Below, piece by piece: positions 39,901 through 47,358 of a stretch of DNA of 47,922 bases (positions are counted from its first letter, which is position 1; every line of letters begins with the position of its first letter). The DNA is from a virus. Under the pieces are notes generated by a model. It was given only the letters and a program-made list of their open reading frames with translations, was not told the DNA's origin and did no database searches. Both the position numbers and the translations under genes were made by a program. The DNA is taken from positions 1 through 47,922 of the IMG/VR virus record IMGVR_UViG_3300031652_000008, one strand, 5' to 3'.

Positions 39901-40055
39901 AATTTCCATTCTTTTGATTTGAACCATTCCGAGAGATAATTTAGCAATTCTTTTGCTTCTTTTTCAGAAAAAGAATGCTTTACCTGGTCTTTGATTATCA
40001 TTAAGTCCATTCTATGCTTATCAAGAAATTCAATTTGTTTTTTGCTTAATTCCAT
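39897..40055 (-). CDS. Small hypothetical protein, 52 residues
   Basis: The frame runs MELSKKQIEFLDKHRMDLMI to the C-terminal SKEWKL. Overlaps the methyltransferase gene by 26 bases in another frame. Helical. Function unknown. Confidence 0.55.
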   Translation of the reverse strand: MELSKKQIEFLDKHRMDLMIIKDQVKHSFSEKEAKELLNYLSEWFKSKEWKL

Positions 40056-40695
40056 TTATATATAATTCTGGTTGATTTTTAAATAAATCTAACTGTGAAA
40101 TATGATTTTTTATTCGCTTTACAGCATCGTTGAAATAGTCTTTGTCAAGTTCATAACAAACTATACTAAATCCCATTCCAATACAGGCAATGACCAAAGA
40201 CATTGATCCGCCGTGTGTGTCAAGAATCCTATCCCCCTCTTTGGCATAATTTATTAAAATCCATTTATAGAGCTGTACTGGTTTTTGTGTTGGATGGAAT
40301 CTGTCCTTATCAGTATTGTTTATTTTAACAATTCGTGCAGGGCTATCAAACGACGTCCAAGCAATTTCTATTTGGCTCATTGTTGGTATTGCAACCATTT
40401 TTTCCCAACATATTATTGTTCTTGTTGGATGTAAGTCAAAGTAATTTCCTCCCCAAATTATTTGGCTTTTACTTACTCTAAATAATTGTTCAAAATATTC
40501 AATACTCGGAGCATTATCATCCCAATTTATCCGCCTTATATCATTCATAAATTTAATTTGTGAGTTTGTTCCACCTCCATCAGTTATTCTTTTACCAAGT
40601 CCATACGGCGGATCAACAATTGCTAAATCAAAAGAATTTTCTTTCATTCGTTGCATCGCAGGTAAACAATCTTCGTTATATAATTGAATTATCAT
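40030..40695 (-). CDS. DNA adenine/N4-cytosine methyltransferase (DPPY type)
   Basis: This 221-residue enzyme carries motif IV as VDPPYGLG near residues 27-34, and the target-binding and SAM motifs at the C-terminal part (HPTQKPVQLYKWIL followed by EGDRILDTHGGSMSLVIACI, where the usual FxGxG is DTHGGS). The order places it in the beta group of N6/N4 amino methyltransferases. It has no visible companion nuclease, as expected for a phage protective methyltransferase. Confidence 0.9.
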   Translation of the reverse strand: MIIQLYNEDCLPAMQRMKENSFDLAIVDPPYGLGKRITDGGGTNSQIKFMNDIRRINWDDNAPSIEYFEQLFRVSKSQIIWGGNYFDLHPTRTIICWEKMVAIPTMSQIEIAWTSFDSPARIVKINNTDKDRFHPTQKPVQLYKWILINYAKEGDRILDTHGGSMSLVIACIGMGFSIVCYELDKDYFNDAVKRIKNHISQLDLFKNQPELYINGIKQKTN

Positions 40696-40907
40696 CTTTT
40701 GAACGTTAATAAATATTCCCTAAAATCTCTTTCCTGGTCTTCGTCATATCTTTTATTTTCTGAAATATTGTTGGCTTTCCGGAAAATTCTATGCTTTTCC
40801 ATTAGCCAAACCATATATTTATGATTAGCGTTTTTCTCTGAATAACTATCAGACATCATCCAAAGTTCATAATAATCGTTGAATACAGTATTTAGATACT
40901 TTCCCAT
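40692..40907 (-). CDS. Small hypothetical protein, 71 residues
   Basis: Begins MGKYLNTVFNDYYELWMMSD. Basic and helical, overlapping both neighbours. It lies directly upstream of the adenine methyltransferase gene and overlaps it by 4 bases. Not recognised. Confidence 0.6.
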   Translation of the reverse strand: MGKYLNTVFNDYYELWMMSDSYSEKNANHKYMVWLMEKHRIFRKANNISENKRYDEDQERDFREYLLTFKR

Positions 40908-41068
40908 AATGTTAGTTGTTTTACTTTCTTTTCACTCGAATAATCACACCCAAAAGTCCAACTGCATTTTAATTTGTCCGGATTATAAATGCTTTGAAGC
41001 AATTTGCCTTTCTTGCATTTTGGACAAATTTTGTCTATTAATCTATATAGTTCTTTGGACTGATCCAT
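40892..41068 (-). CDS. Zinc-ribbon protein, 58 residues
   Basis: The start at 41068 (MDQSKELYRLIDKICPKCKK) is chosen because the upstream part lies in the ncRNA A terminator. Two Cys pairs (CPKCKKGK and KCSWTFGCDY) suggest a topoisomerase-type zinc finger. The preceding ncRNA ends one base before the ATG, so translation would depend on readthrough of that terminator. Confidence 0.65.
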   Translation of the reverse strand: MDQSKELYRLIDKICPKCKKGKLLQSIYNPDKLKCSWTFGCDYSSEKKVKQLTLWESI

Positions 41069-41195
41069 AAAAAAAGTCCTTAAAAGAAAAAGACCGGATA
41101 TCCTGTCGCAAAACACTTCCGGCCTAATCCCTCTAAGGACTGTATTAAATTAGTATTTCCGTTTCTTCTTATCATGACAGGATTATTAGTGTTTG
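41069..41195 (-). ncRNA. ncRNA A, pseudoknotted small RNA
   Basis: A transcript of ~127 bases from the promoter at 41202-41233 has three helices. P2 pairs 41134-41141 with 41075-41082 (8 bp). P3 pairs 41118-41124 with 41092-41098 (one G-U). A pseudoknot joins 41176-41183 with 41100-41107 (8 bp), the latter being in the P3 loop. A poly-U end follows P2. A homologue at 46436-46561 keeps all helices with compensatory changes. The GUUUUGCGAC loop is conserved. Rfam class not recognised. Confidence 0.78.
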
Positions 41196-41201
41196 CTTGT
41201 A

Positions 41202-41233
41202 CAAATGTAATCAAAATTATTTTAAAAAACAAA
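41202..41233 (-). promoter_or_regulatory. Promoter of ncRNA A
   Basis: Minus strand: TTTG at 41233-41230, exactly 20 bases, TACATTTG at 41209-41202 (perfect TAnnTTTG). No reading frame starts near the predicted initiation site at ~41195, and a terminator follows ~125 bases later, so the product is an RNA. Confidence 0.8.
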
Positions 41234-41278
41234 TTATAACTATCAATAAATTCAATTGAAACTGAATTTATTTTTAAG

Positions 41279-41587
41279 TTATAGTACATGTAATTCACTT
41301 TCACAAATCAGCATCCTATGTTCTGTTTCTATATTTCTTACTATGTAATATTGCTTTCCATGAAATTCTCCTTTGTGTTCGAGTACCTCATATTTAAATG
41401 TTGTTCCTGTTATAGTTTGTCCATAAACACGTCCTATAACACACGGCAAAACTCCATTGGTCTTGTTGGTTCTCAATAAATTTATCCTATGCCTCAAAAC
41501 AAATAAATCAGCACAAGGAAATTTTGAACCAAACTTCTTAATGAATGATATCCTTATTCTCAATATAAGAATTTTTAATTGTCTCAT
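41279..41587 (-). CDS. Hypothetical basic protein, 102 residues
   Basis: The ATG at 41587 (MRQLKILILRIRISFIKKFG) is preferred to the TTG at 41611. A basic helix is followed by a small beta barrel-like part (VIGRVYGQTITGTTFKYEVL). SH3-like folds in small phage proteins have this look. The gene lies between the cytosine methyltransferase and the ncRNA A promoter. Confidence 0.6.
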   Translation of the reverse strand: MRQLKILILRIRISFIKKFGSKFPCADLFVLRHRINLLRTNKTNGVLPCVIGRVYGQTITGTTFKYEVLEHKGEFHGKQYYIVRNIETEHRMLICESELHVL

Positions 41588-41627
41588 AACCCTAACTAGA
41601 TATATATTCAATTAACATATTTCTATG

Positions 41628-42278
41628 TTAGCAACAAGCACTACGAAGTACCTCATTGCAAAGTTCGTGTGGTATTTTAGATCGTTCATAGTGTCCGTTC
41701 TTTCCTTGCGTTCCTGTTTTTGCTCCACGTCTTGCACTTTCGTGGTGGCAATGTTTATCAATTATATTTCCGTCTTTATCGTATTTGTAATTTCTACACA
41801 TTGGTCGAGGTTTCCAGGTCTTTGAGTTAGTCCATATATCGGTCGGTTTTGCTCTGCTATCTCCATATTGGCAATACCAAACAGTATATCTTTTAAATTC
41901 TTGCATCCAGTTCATGTGCCTTAACATACCTCTTGGGTTTTCAATAAAAAATACCATGTTTGGGTTAATAACTAACCATTCTTTAATCAAACTAATAAAG
42001 TGTTGGTTTACTGTATCACATTTTTTAGCGTAATCACTTTTTGGTTCTGTTTTATTTCGGTGCGTACTTATGGCTGCAATAGTATAAGTAGTACAATCAG
42101 GCGAAGCCCAAACTATATCAGGAATAAATGGCACATCTTCTTTTGTTAGTTCACCAATATCAATTGAAAGGTTTATGTTTTCATATTGTTCCCAATCAAC
42201 TGAAAAAACATTCATTCCTAATTTTTCACCTGCCTTCCCTATGCTTCTCAATCCTGCAAATAATTCTAATAAATTCAT
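41628..42278 (-). CDS. DNA cytosine-5 methyltransferase (short phage type)
   Basis: Motif I is LLELFAGLRSIGKAGEKLG at the N-terminus, motif IV is ASPDCTTYT with the catalytic Cys at ~62, and motif VI is ENPRGM at ~113-118. At 216 residues it is shorter than most C5 methyltransferases, so the target recognition domain is reduced. It fits phage-type enzymes of the SPDCTT group. Probably protects phage DNA from restriction. Confidence 0.85.
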   Translation of the reverse strand: MNLLELFAGLRSIGKAGEKLGMNVFSVDWEQYENINLSIDIGELTKEDVPFIPDIVWASPDCTTYTIAAISTHRNKTEPKSDYAKKCDTVNQHFISLIKEWLVINPNMVFFIENPRGMLRHMNWMQEFKRYTVWYCQYGDSRAKPTDIWTNSKTWKPRPMCRNYKYDKDGNIIDKHCHHESARRGAKTGTQGKNGHYERSKIPHELCNEVLRSACC

Positions 42279-42310
42279 ATCTTGTATTCTAAGTTTTTAC
42301 TAATTAAACC

Positions 42311-42374
42311 GTGCCAGTTGCTAACACGGTGTAAAACCGCATTAAAACGACGGTTTACACCAACCGTTAGGCAC
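42311..42374. repeat. Large imperfect palindrome, attC-like
   Basis: The outer ends GTGCC/GGCAC are complementary, next CTAAC pairs with GTTAG, and the inner part GGTGTAAAaCCG pairs with CGGTTTACACC. Bulges occur on one side, and the loop contains GCATTAAAACG (plus strand). The overall form (7-bp GTTAGGC end, bulged long stem) recalls attC recombination sites, and the loop motif links it to the hairpins at 38027 and 38627. Confidence 0.55.
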
Positions 42375-42383
42375 AATATTTTA

Positions 42384-42800
42384 TTAATTTTTCCCGCCCG
42401 CGCTTTCGATTTCTCTAATTTGTTTTTCTAAAAAATCAGATATAATCAATGTTGTTTGCGATGGGATTTTATTCATGCTGGAATCTTGTTGCACCCAATC
42501 AATTGTTTTTCCGCCAGCCACAATAAAAATAGCCTCATTTTTTGTAGGTATAAATGTTGTTAAAATTCCAAACAAGGCACTTCCAACAAATGCCATCCAT
42601 AACTTTGAAGTAATTTTTTTTCTTTCATTACGGCGTTTAGTTAATTCAACTCCATGATGATTATCATCAAAACCTAAACTCATGACAGCATAAATAATTA
42701 CTGCAATTCCAGCCACAGCCAAAACAATTGCAAACGTTAAAAATAATGCGTGTATTGAATCCAACCTTGTTAGCCAATACAATTTAGAATAAGTACTCAT
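42384..42800 (-). CDS. Membrane protein with two helices, 138 residues
   Basis: Two membrane helices lie at about residues 17-41 (ALFLTFAIVLAVAGIAVIIY) and 68-86. The loop between is basic and the C-terminal half (SQTTLIISDFLEKQIREIES) is soluble. It could be a holin-like or superinfection-related protein. It is followed by the attC-like palindrome. Confidence 0.65.
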   Translation of the reverse strand: MSTYSKLYWLTRLDSIHALFLTFAIVLAVAGIAVIIYAVMSLGFDDNHHGVELTKRRNERKKITSKLWMAFVGSALFGILTTFIPTKNEAIFIVAGGKTIDWVQQDSSMNKIPSQTTLIISDFLEKQIREIESAGGKN

Positions 42801-42815
42801 GTTTTTAATTGATTA

Positions 42816-43214
42816 TTATATATTTAATTTTATCTGTTGAAATTCTTCCCTAAAATGCTTATCTGTTTCCAATCGGTTGCTAATTGATTTAACCGAGTTA
42901 TAAATGATACAACTACTTAAATTGCCTACATGCTTAGCAATTATACTTTTTGATAATTTCAAATCTTTTGCAAGATAATGAATGACCTGACGAGGTAGTA
43001 AATATTCCGTATCCCTGCATTTCATGTTCAAAGATTCAATATCAACATTATAATACGCACAAACTATGTTCCGGTAATAAAATAGTTTTTCTGTTTCAGT
43101 CATGAAGGGGATCTCGTCTTTCCGGTTATTGTTCCAGTTCTCGAAATCTTTTAAAATCTGTGATTTTGTCCTGCCTGTGAAATGGATTATATAAGCAATT
43201 ATATTTTCATTCAT
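42816..43214 (-). CDS. DnaA domain IV-like DNA-binding protein
   Basis: The second half (CRDTEYLLPRQVIHYLAKDL, then LSKSIIAKHVGNLSSCIIYN and SVKSISNRLETDKHFREEF) matches the DnaA C-terminal DNA-binding domain, which recognises DnaA boxes. The N-terminal ~55 residues are not the AAA+ core. This is a stand-alone domain IV beside the DnaB gene. It may bind the phage origin or compete with the host initiator. Confidence 0.8.
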   Translation of the reverse strand: MNENIIAYIIHFTGRTKSQILKDFENWNNNRKDEIPFMTETEKLFYYRNIVCAYYNVDIESLNMKCRDTEYLLPRQVIHYLAKDLKLSKSIIAKHVGNLSSCIIYNSVKSISNRLETDKHFREEFQQIKLNI

Positions 43215-43414
43215 GATATGTTATTTAGGTTAATAAATTCACGTTTCATCCAAAATCGTAATTCAAATCCAAAAAAACATAGTCTCCACTCATATTCAGA
43301 AAAAGAAAACCAATACTTAGTAATCCCGATTAACGTATAATTACCCCAACAACTTTGTTTCCAACGATTTGTAAAAACAATTTCATCTAATTTATGTTTG
43401 TATCTCCTTTTCAT
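43211..43414 (-). CDS. Small aromatic hypothetical protein, 67 residues
   Basis: A basic, Trp- and Phe-rich protein (MKRRYKHKLDEIVFTNRWKQ and GFELRFWMKREFINLNN). It sits between dnaB and the DnaA-like gene with an ATGA overlap. No family was recognised. Confidence 0.6.
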   Translation of the reverse strand: MKRRYKHKLDEIVFTNRWKQSCWGNYTLIGITKYWFSFSEYEWRLCFFGFELRFWMKREFINLNNIS

Positions 43415-43445
43415 GATTCGTTTATTTTAGTTTATATAATTCATT

Positions 43446-44864
43446 CTAAAAAAGCATTTTACCCTGTTTGATCGATTCTTGCTCGAAAGTGCTATCTTCA
43501 TCAATAAATTTATTGATATATTCATTATGCCTCAGAACCACTAAACCGGTTGCACCGTCTGAATTTTTCTCAACGATATTCCAAATTTCATTTGTCCTGA
43601 CATAATCCCTTTCTAGCTTATGATAGTAATCTTCTCTATATAGTGCTATGATTAAATTTGCATCTTGCTCTAAATTTCCGCTATCCCGTAAATCTGACAT
43701 TTGTGGTTTATTTCCTGCCCGACTTTCAACATTCCTATTAAGCTGATGTAATGCAATAACAGGAATTTTCAACTGAATAGCTAATTGTTTTAATTCTCTG
43801 GAAATTTCACCGATTTCATTATTCCGATTGCCTTTATACCGATCAGAAGGTTTTATCAATCCCAAGCGATCGACAATTACAAGATCGAGTTTATTTTTCA
43901 ACTTTTTGGCCCGGCAAATACTTTTTAGTTTCGAAAGTTCAAAAATATTATCGTAAATATCCAGTGAATAAGTGCTAAAGTCATTTTCTGATTCATACAT
44001 TAAATCAATATATTCGTTATCAAAGGTCCCTGTTTTGTAAAATTCAGGATTAATATTTAAATAACTTGTTATAATTCTATCAGATAATTTCTCCTTTAAT
44101 ATCTCAAGGCTAAAATAAGACACGTTTTGTGTTTCGGCTGCTTTTAAAGCAAATTGCAATCCTTCTGCTGTTTTGCCCATAGATGGCCTACCCACTATTA
44201 AAATAAAATCACCATCTTGCCATCCGCCAGTTAATTTATCTAAGTTTCTTGAGCCCGTGGAAATACCAGGAATTTTAACGCCTTCTTGTTTTCGTTTCAA
44301 TGCACGTTCAATACTCAATGAAATGTTTTCTTTTAAGGTTTTCAGCTCAGTGTTTCCCGAGAAAAAGTCGTTAATATCATCCGCCGTTGATTCAAATTTA
44401 TCCAAAACATTATCAATATCACAATCATAAGCGTAACAATCATTGATAATTTCAGTACATTTTTGTATCAATATCCTTTGGAGGCTTTTATATCTTATAA
44501 TTTCAATATGGTCGTTTATATTTGTAGGAAGTGAACTATTTGCTGATAATTGAGTAAGGTAATAAGCACCGCCGATTATTTCAAGTTCGTTTGTTTTTCT
44601 TAATTGTTCGGTAACGGTAAGCAAATCAACGGATTTATTTGTATTATGAAGCAATTTAATAGCATTGAAAATAATTTGATGTGAATCGTTATAAAATGAA
44701 TCTTCTTTTAAGATGTTGATGACTTCGATTAATATCTTCTTATCAATAAGAATAGCACCCAGAATGGCAGATTCAAATTCAACTGCCTGTGGTGGTACTT
44801 TACCTAAATCAGCGACAATTTTATCAATATTGTTTTGAGATTTATATTTTGCTTTATCTTCCAT
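43446..44864 (-). CDS. dnaB: Replicative DNA helicase, DnaB type
   Basis: A 472-residue helicase that unwinds DNA at the fork. The N-terminal domain runs from PPQAVEFESAILGAILID (~24-41) to ~residue 165. The helicase core begins near residue 195 with ISTGSRNLDKLTGGWQDGDF and Walker A GRPSMGKT at 225-232. The Walker B-like LVIVDRLGLI and the ALHQLNRNVESR and KPQMSDLRDSGNLEQDA motifs follow, ending with a region of DNA-binding residues. All motifs are present. Confidence 0.95.
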   Translation of the reverse strand: MEDKAKYKSQNNIDKIVADLGKVPPQAVEFESAILGAILIDKKILIEVINILKEDSFYNDSHQIIFNAIKLLHNTNKSVDLLTVTEQLRKTNELEIIGGAYYLTQLSANSSLPTNINDHIEIIRYKSLQRILIQKCTEIINDCYAYDCDIDNVLDKFESTADDINDFFSGNTELKTLKENISLSIERALKRKQEGVKIPGISTGSRNLDKLTGGWQDGDFILIVGRPSMGKTAEGLQFALKAAETQNVSYFSLEILKEKLSDRIITSYLNINPEFYKTGTFDNEYIDLMYESENDFSTYSLDIYDNIFELSKLKSICRAKKLKNKLDLVIVDRLGLIKPSDRYKGNRNNEIGEISRELKQLAIQLKIPVIALHQLNRNVESRAGNKPQMSDLRDSGNLEQDANLIIALYREDYYHKLERDYVRTNEIWNIVEKNSDGATGLVVLRHNEYINKFIDEDSTFEQESIKQGKMLF

Positions 44865-44911
44865 TTATAAAATCCATTAAAACGAAATTTTATACTTAAT
44901 ATTAGCAATTA

Positions 44912-45322
44912 TTAATTGCTTAACCAGCATAAATCACAACAATTTCCACCATCTTTTTTTTCTGAATCGGTTAATTTATTTCCGCAAATAACGCAATTAA
45001 CAGAATTGCTATATATAGCGCTCTCGTTCGTTATTTTTGCCTGAGCGCGCTTTAATTCATCCGCTAAGAAAGTACAATGTATATCTTGAACATTTTTTAC
45101 TTTTCCGTCTGGAAGAATAATGCAAAATGCTAATCCACCTGTATTTAAAGTTCTACCCCCATCAGTTGTACCAAGTAGTTCACATTTTTGGTCTTGATAC
45201 ATTACATATCGTTTTTCTGTTTTTGTTGATTTGATAGCATCACATAATGATTTTGTCATTATTCCTAATGCTTTAACCGATTTGTCAAAAATCGTTGCAA
45301 TTGTATTTTCTTGTTTTGTCAT
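44912..45322 (-). CDS. Hypothetical protein with C-terminal zinc-binding motif
   Basis: The ATG at 45322 (MTKQENTIATIFDKSVKALG) is preferred over 45352. A central domain resembles a small beta fold (KCELLGTTDGGRTLNTGGLA) and the C-terminus has CVICGNKLTDSE and CCDLCW, a zinc ribbon. Lies upstream of dnaB. Role unknown. Confidence 0.65.
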   Translation of the reverse strand: MTKQENTIATIFDKSVKALGIMTKSLCDAIKSTKTEKRYVMYQDQKCELLGTTDGGRTLNTGGLAFCIILPDGKVKNVQDIHCTFLADELKRAQAKITNESAIYSNSVNCVICGNKLTDSEKKDGGNCCDLCWLSN

Positions 45323-45388
45323 GATTTTAATAAATAACTGGCTATAATACACAATGTAAATCAGTTGCTATTAGCCTTGTTAATAAAT

Positions 45389-45416
45389 TGAAGCGTCTTG
45401 TCTGGCAATCGCTTCA
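45389..45416. terminator. Weak hairpin after the DUF1376 gene
   Basis: TGAAGCG and CGCTTCA are exact inverted repeats with a 14-base loop. The following T-content is low, so a pausing or weak termination signal is all that can be proposed. Confidence 0.35.
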
Positions 45417-45428
45417 TATTGCCATTTG

Positions 45429-46040
45429 TTATCGGTTATAAAGTTTTAAAGCCTCTTCTGTTGTCATTGGTTTACCACATTTTGGATATTGTTTTTTTAG
45501 TTTGTTTATAAAGTGGTTCATATATTCATAAAAAGGCTGATTTGTATCAGTCGAAACCAAATGCTGATTAATAAACAATTCAGCTTCTTTTTTTATCGTT
45601 TCGATTGAAATTTGAAAAAATTCAGCTTTTAATAAATTATATATTTTAATAATATTATCTTCATTTATAATTTTATTTATATTTTCATCTTTATTTTCAT
45701 TTTCCATATGAGAGGTCACATGACCTTTATTTTTTTGTTTTTTTGTATACTGATTTATACCTTTTAAATTGTTTCTTCTGCTTTGCGTGAAAGCCTTTCG
45801 TTTATTTTTTTCAATCTCTAATCTTTCATTATAATATAATCCTTTGTCGTCAATTTTAAATTTATCCTGAATTTTTATCCAAATTTGACCTACTGTTTGA
45901 GCTATCATATGACCACTCATATGACCTCTATTGAATTGCAGCATCAATAATTCCATATAAGCTCCTTTTTCTTCAAATGTCATTCCAAGCGTACCTCCTA
46001 GCCAATCATTTGGATAGAATAAAAATGCAGGGTCTTTCAT
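45429..46040 (-). CDS. DUF1376 (YdaU-like) replication-region protein
   Basis: The N-terminal FLFYPNDWLGGTLGMTFEEK with GAYMELLMLQFNRG is the DUF1376 signature, a winged-helix-like domain found in phage replication modules. The C-terminal third is charged and helical and may contact the helicase. The order with DnaB downstream is as in other phages. It may serve as initiator or helicase loader, by inference. Confidence 0.8.
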   Translation of the reverse strand: MKDPAFLFYPNDWLGGTLGMTFEEKGAYMELLMLQFNRGHMSGHMIAQTVGQIWIKIQDKFKIDDKGLYYNERLEIEKNKRKAFTQSRRNNLKGINQYTKKQKNKGHVTSHMENENKDENINKIINEDNIIKIYNLLKAEFFQISIETIKKEAELFINQHLVSTDTNQPFYEYMNHFINKLKKQYPKCGKPMTTEEALKLYNR

Positions 46041-46423
46041 TTTTTTATTGAAATTATCATATTAATAATATCATATATGCAATCTATTTCAAAAGGATTT
46101 AATTCTCTAATTAAATTAATTATATTACAAATTGAACCAATATTGTCACAAAAATTATTTTGAATAATAATTGAAATATCTTTCATATTTGAATGTAAAT
46201 ATTCATGGCATTCATTACATAACAATAAAAAATTATCATCCTCATATTCCCAAATTTTATGATTTGGCAAATATATCTTATGATGCAATGATAATTGTTT
46301 TTCATCTTCTTGACATATTTCACAAAACAAATCTTCTGTACTATATTTTTTCTTAAAATACTCAAAATATTCAAGCCGTTTTTTTTGCCATTTCGGATGT
46401 AGGTATTGTTCTTTGTAGGTCAT
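46037..46423 (-). CDS. HNH endonuclease-like protein
   Basis: This 128-residue protein carries CEICQEDEKQLSLHHKIYLP (Cys pair, then the HH of the HNH core) and LLLCNECHEYLH (second Cys pair and final His). It lies just after ncRNA B, the terminator of which precedes the ATG by 12 bases. Such short HNH proteins in phages help in DNA packaging or act as homing or defence nucleases. Confidence 0.82.
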   Translation of the reverse strand: MTYKEQYLHPKWQKKRLEYFEYFKKKYSTEDLFCEICQEDEKQLSLHHKIYLPNHKIWEYEDDNFLLLCNECHEYLHSNMKDISIIIQNNFCDNIGSICNIINLIRELNPFEIDCIYDIINMIISIKK

Positions 46424-46435
46424 AGCTATATAATT

Positions 46436-46561
46436 AAAAAGTCCTCAAAAGAAAAAAGCCGGATGCATGGTCGCGAAACCCTACCGGCTTAAATCCTCTA
46501 AGGACTGTATGAGAAATGGAATATCTGCTACTCTTAACCATGCTTTTAAATTGAGTTTCGC
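46436..46561 (-). ncRNA. ncRNA B, pseudoknotted small RNA, homologue of A
   Basis: A ~126-base RNA, aligned end to end with ncRNA A. P2 pairs 46499-46506 with 46440-46447 (one G-U). P3 pairs 46484-46490 with 46456-46462 (7 bp). The pseudoknot is 46537-46543 with 46465-46471 (7 bp), with different bases from A at every position except the ends. The loop GUUUCGCGAC is shared. It ends in a poly-U tract after P2. No coding frame fits it. Confidence 0.78.
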
Positions 46562-46567
46562 TGAGTA

Positions 46568-46595
46568 CAAATATACAAAACTTTTCGGAATAAAA
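46568..46595 (-). promoter_or_regulatory. Promoter of ncRNA B (weak -33)
   Basis: Minus strand: TATATTTG at 46575-46568 matches TAnnTTTG fully. The -33 position, 20 bases upstream, reads ATTT, so only partly matches TTTG. The start would be near 46561. Confidence 0.6.
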
Positions 46596-46598
46596 AAA

Positions 46599-46796
46599 TT
46601 AAATTGTATTAAATTCAATACTTTTTAACAATCGTTTTATCTCACGTTTCCGGGCCGGTTTAGCCTTGATTTCAAAGTTCCAAAAACTTTTTCCAGTCCG
46701 GTTCACATGCCGAAATGATACTTCATCAGGCTTGATATTAAGGTTCTTTAGCTGTTCGCTGATTTTTACTGTGTCCATATAAACAGGCTTTTCCAA
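46599..46796 (-). CDS. Small hypothetical protein, 65 residues
   Basis: Starts MEKPVYMDTVKISEQLKNLN. Basic C-terminal half (EIKAKPARKREIKRLLKSIE) with a beta/alpha pattern in the first half. Lies directly before the ncRNA B promoter. Not recognised. Confidence 0.6.
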   Translation of the reverse strand: MEKPVYMDTVKISEQLKNLNIKPDEVSFRHVNRTGKSFWNFEIKAKPARKREIKRLLKSIEFNTI

Positions 46797-46814
46797 ATAA
46801 ATTTAATTGTTTCA

Positions 46815-47003
46815 TCAGCACAAAGATTTAATCAATTCAGTATAAACCCATCCAGGCCAAAATTCAGAAAGTTCATCAATCTCCTTTTCGGTCATCGACC
46901 GGCCTTCATAATCAGCAGATTCAATATAAGCATCTGCAAAATCAGGGTAATCCTTTGTGTCAATCCCTGAAAATTTTATGTTGCTTATTTTTTCAAGTTC
47001 CAT
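46815..47003 (-). CDS. Small acidic hypothetical protein, 62 residues
   Basis: It begins MELEKISNIKFSGIDTKDYP and contains DFADAYIESADYEGRSMTEK, a pattern shared with short acidic proteins in many phages. The role is not known. Confidence 0.65.
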   Translation of the reverse strand: MELEKISNIKFSGIDTKDYPDFADAYIESADYEGRSMTEKEIDELSEFWPGWVYTELIKSLC

Positions 47004-47020
47004 GGTTAAATTAGTTGTTT

Positions 47021-47347
47021 TTAAAAGATATTAAAATTTTTTAAATTCATCTTTACCGTCCACCCACTATTATTTTTCATTATAACAAATTCATGCCATT
47101 CGGAATAATAAATAGTTGTTACAAGAGTTGCAAAATAACCTCTTATGGTATATGTTTTGCCCTGAGTGATTGACTTTGTTGTTCTCTTGGCAATTATTTT
47201 TGTTCCAATTCTCAGTGCTTCTGGCTTATTACTCCACATTTTAGCACGTTCTTTTTTTAAACGTTCCTGTTCTGCAAGTTTTTCCTTGCGGCTCAAATTC
47301 AAATACCAACCAGGCTTTAGATTTTGAATTGTTTTTTGTGAATACAT
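47021..47347 (-). CDS. Hypothetical protein with SH3-like C-terminal half, 108 residues
   Basis: The N-terminal half is basic and helical (LSRKEKLAEQERLKKERAKM). The C-terminal half (GTKIIAKRTTKSITQGKTYT, then FVIMKNNSGWTVKMNLKNFN) looks like a small beta barrel. Neighbours are the membrane-HTH gene and the small acidic gene. Function unknown. Confidence 0.6.
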   Translation of the reverse strand: MYSQKTIQNLKPGWYLNLSRKEKLAEQERLKKERAKMWSNKPEALRIGTKIIAKRTTKSITQGKTYTIRGYFATLVTTIYYSEWHEFVIMKNNSGWTVKMNLKNFNIF

Positions 47348-47358
47348 TTTAGTTGTTT

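Noticed and set aside
41080-41304. Minus-strand frame of 74 codons across ncRNA A
   Set aside because: The frame crosses the promoter and most of the ncRNA, whose helices show compensatory changes in the homologous copy B. The codons are not conserved between the two copies.
46805-46830. Second hammerhead-like core CTGATGA near 46812 (minus strand)
   Set aside because: The following bases do not form a convincing stem II with GAAA, and no stem III or cleavage triplet is seen. It lies at the end of a coding gene.
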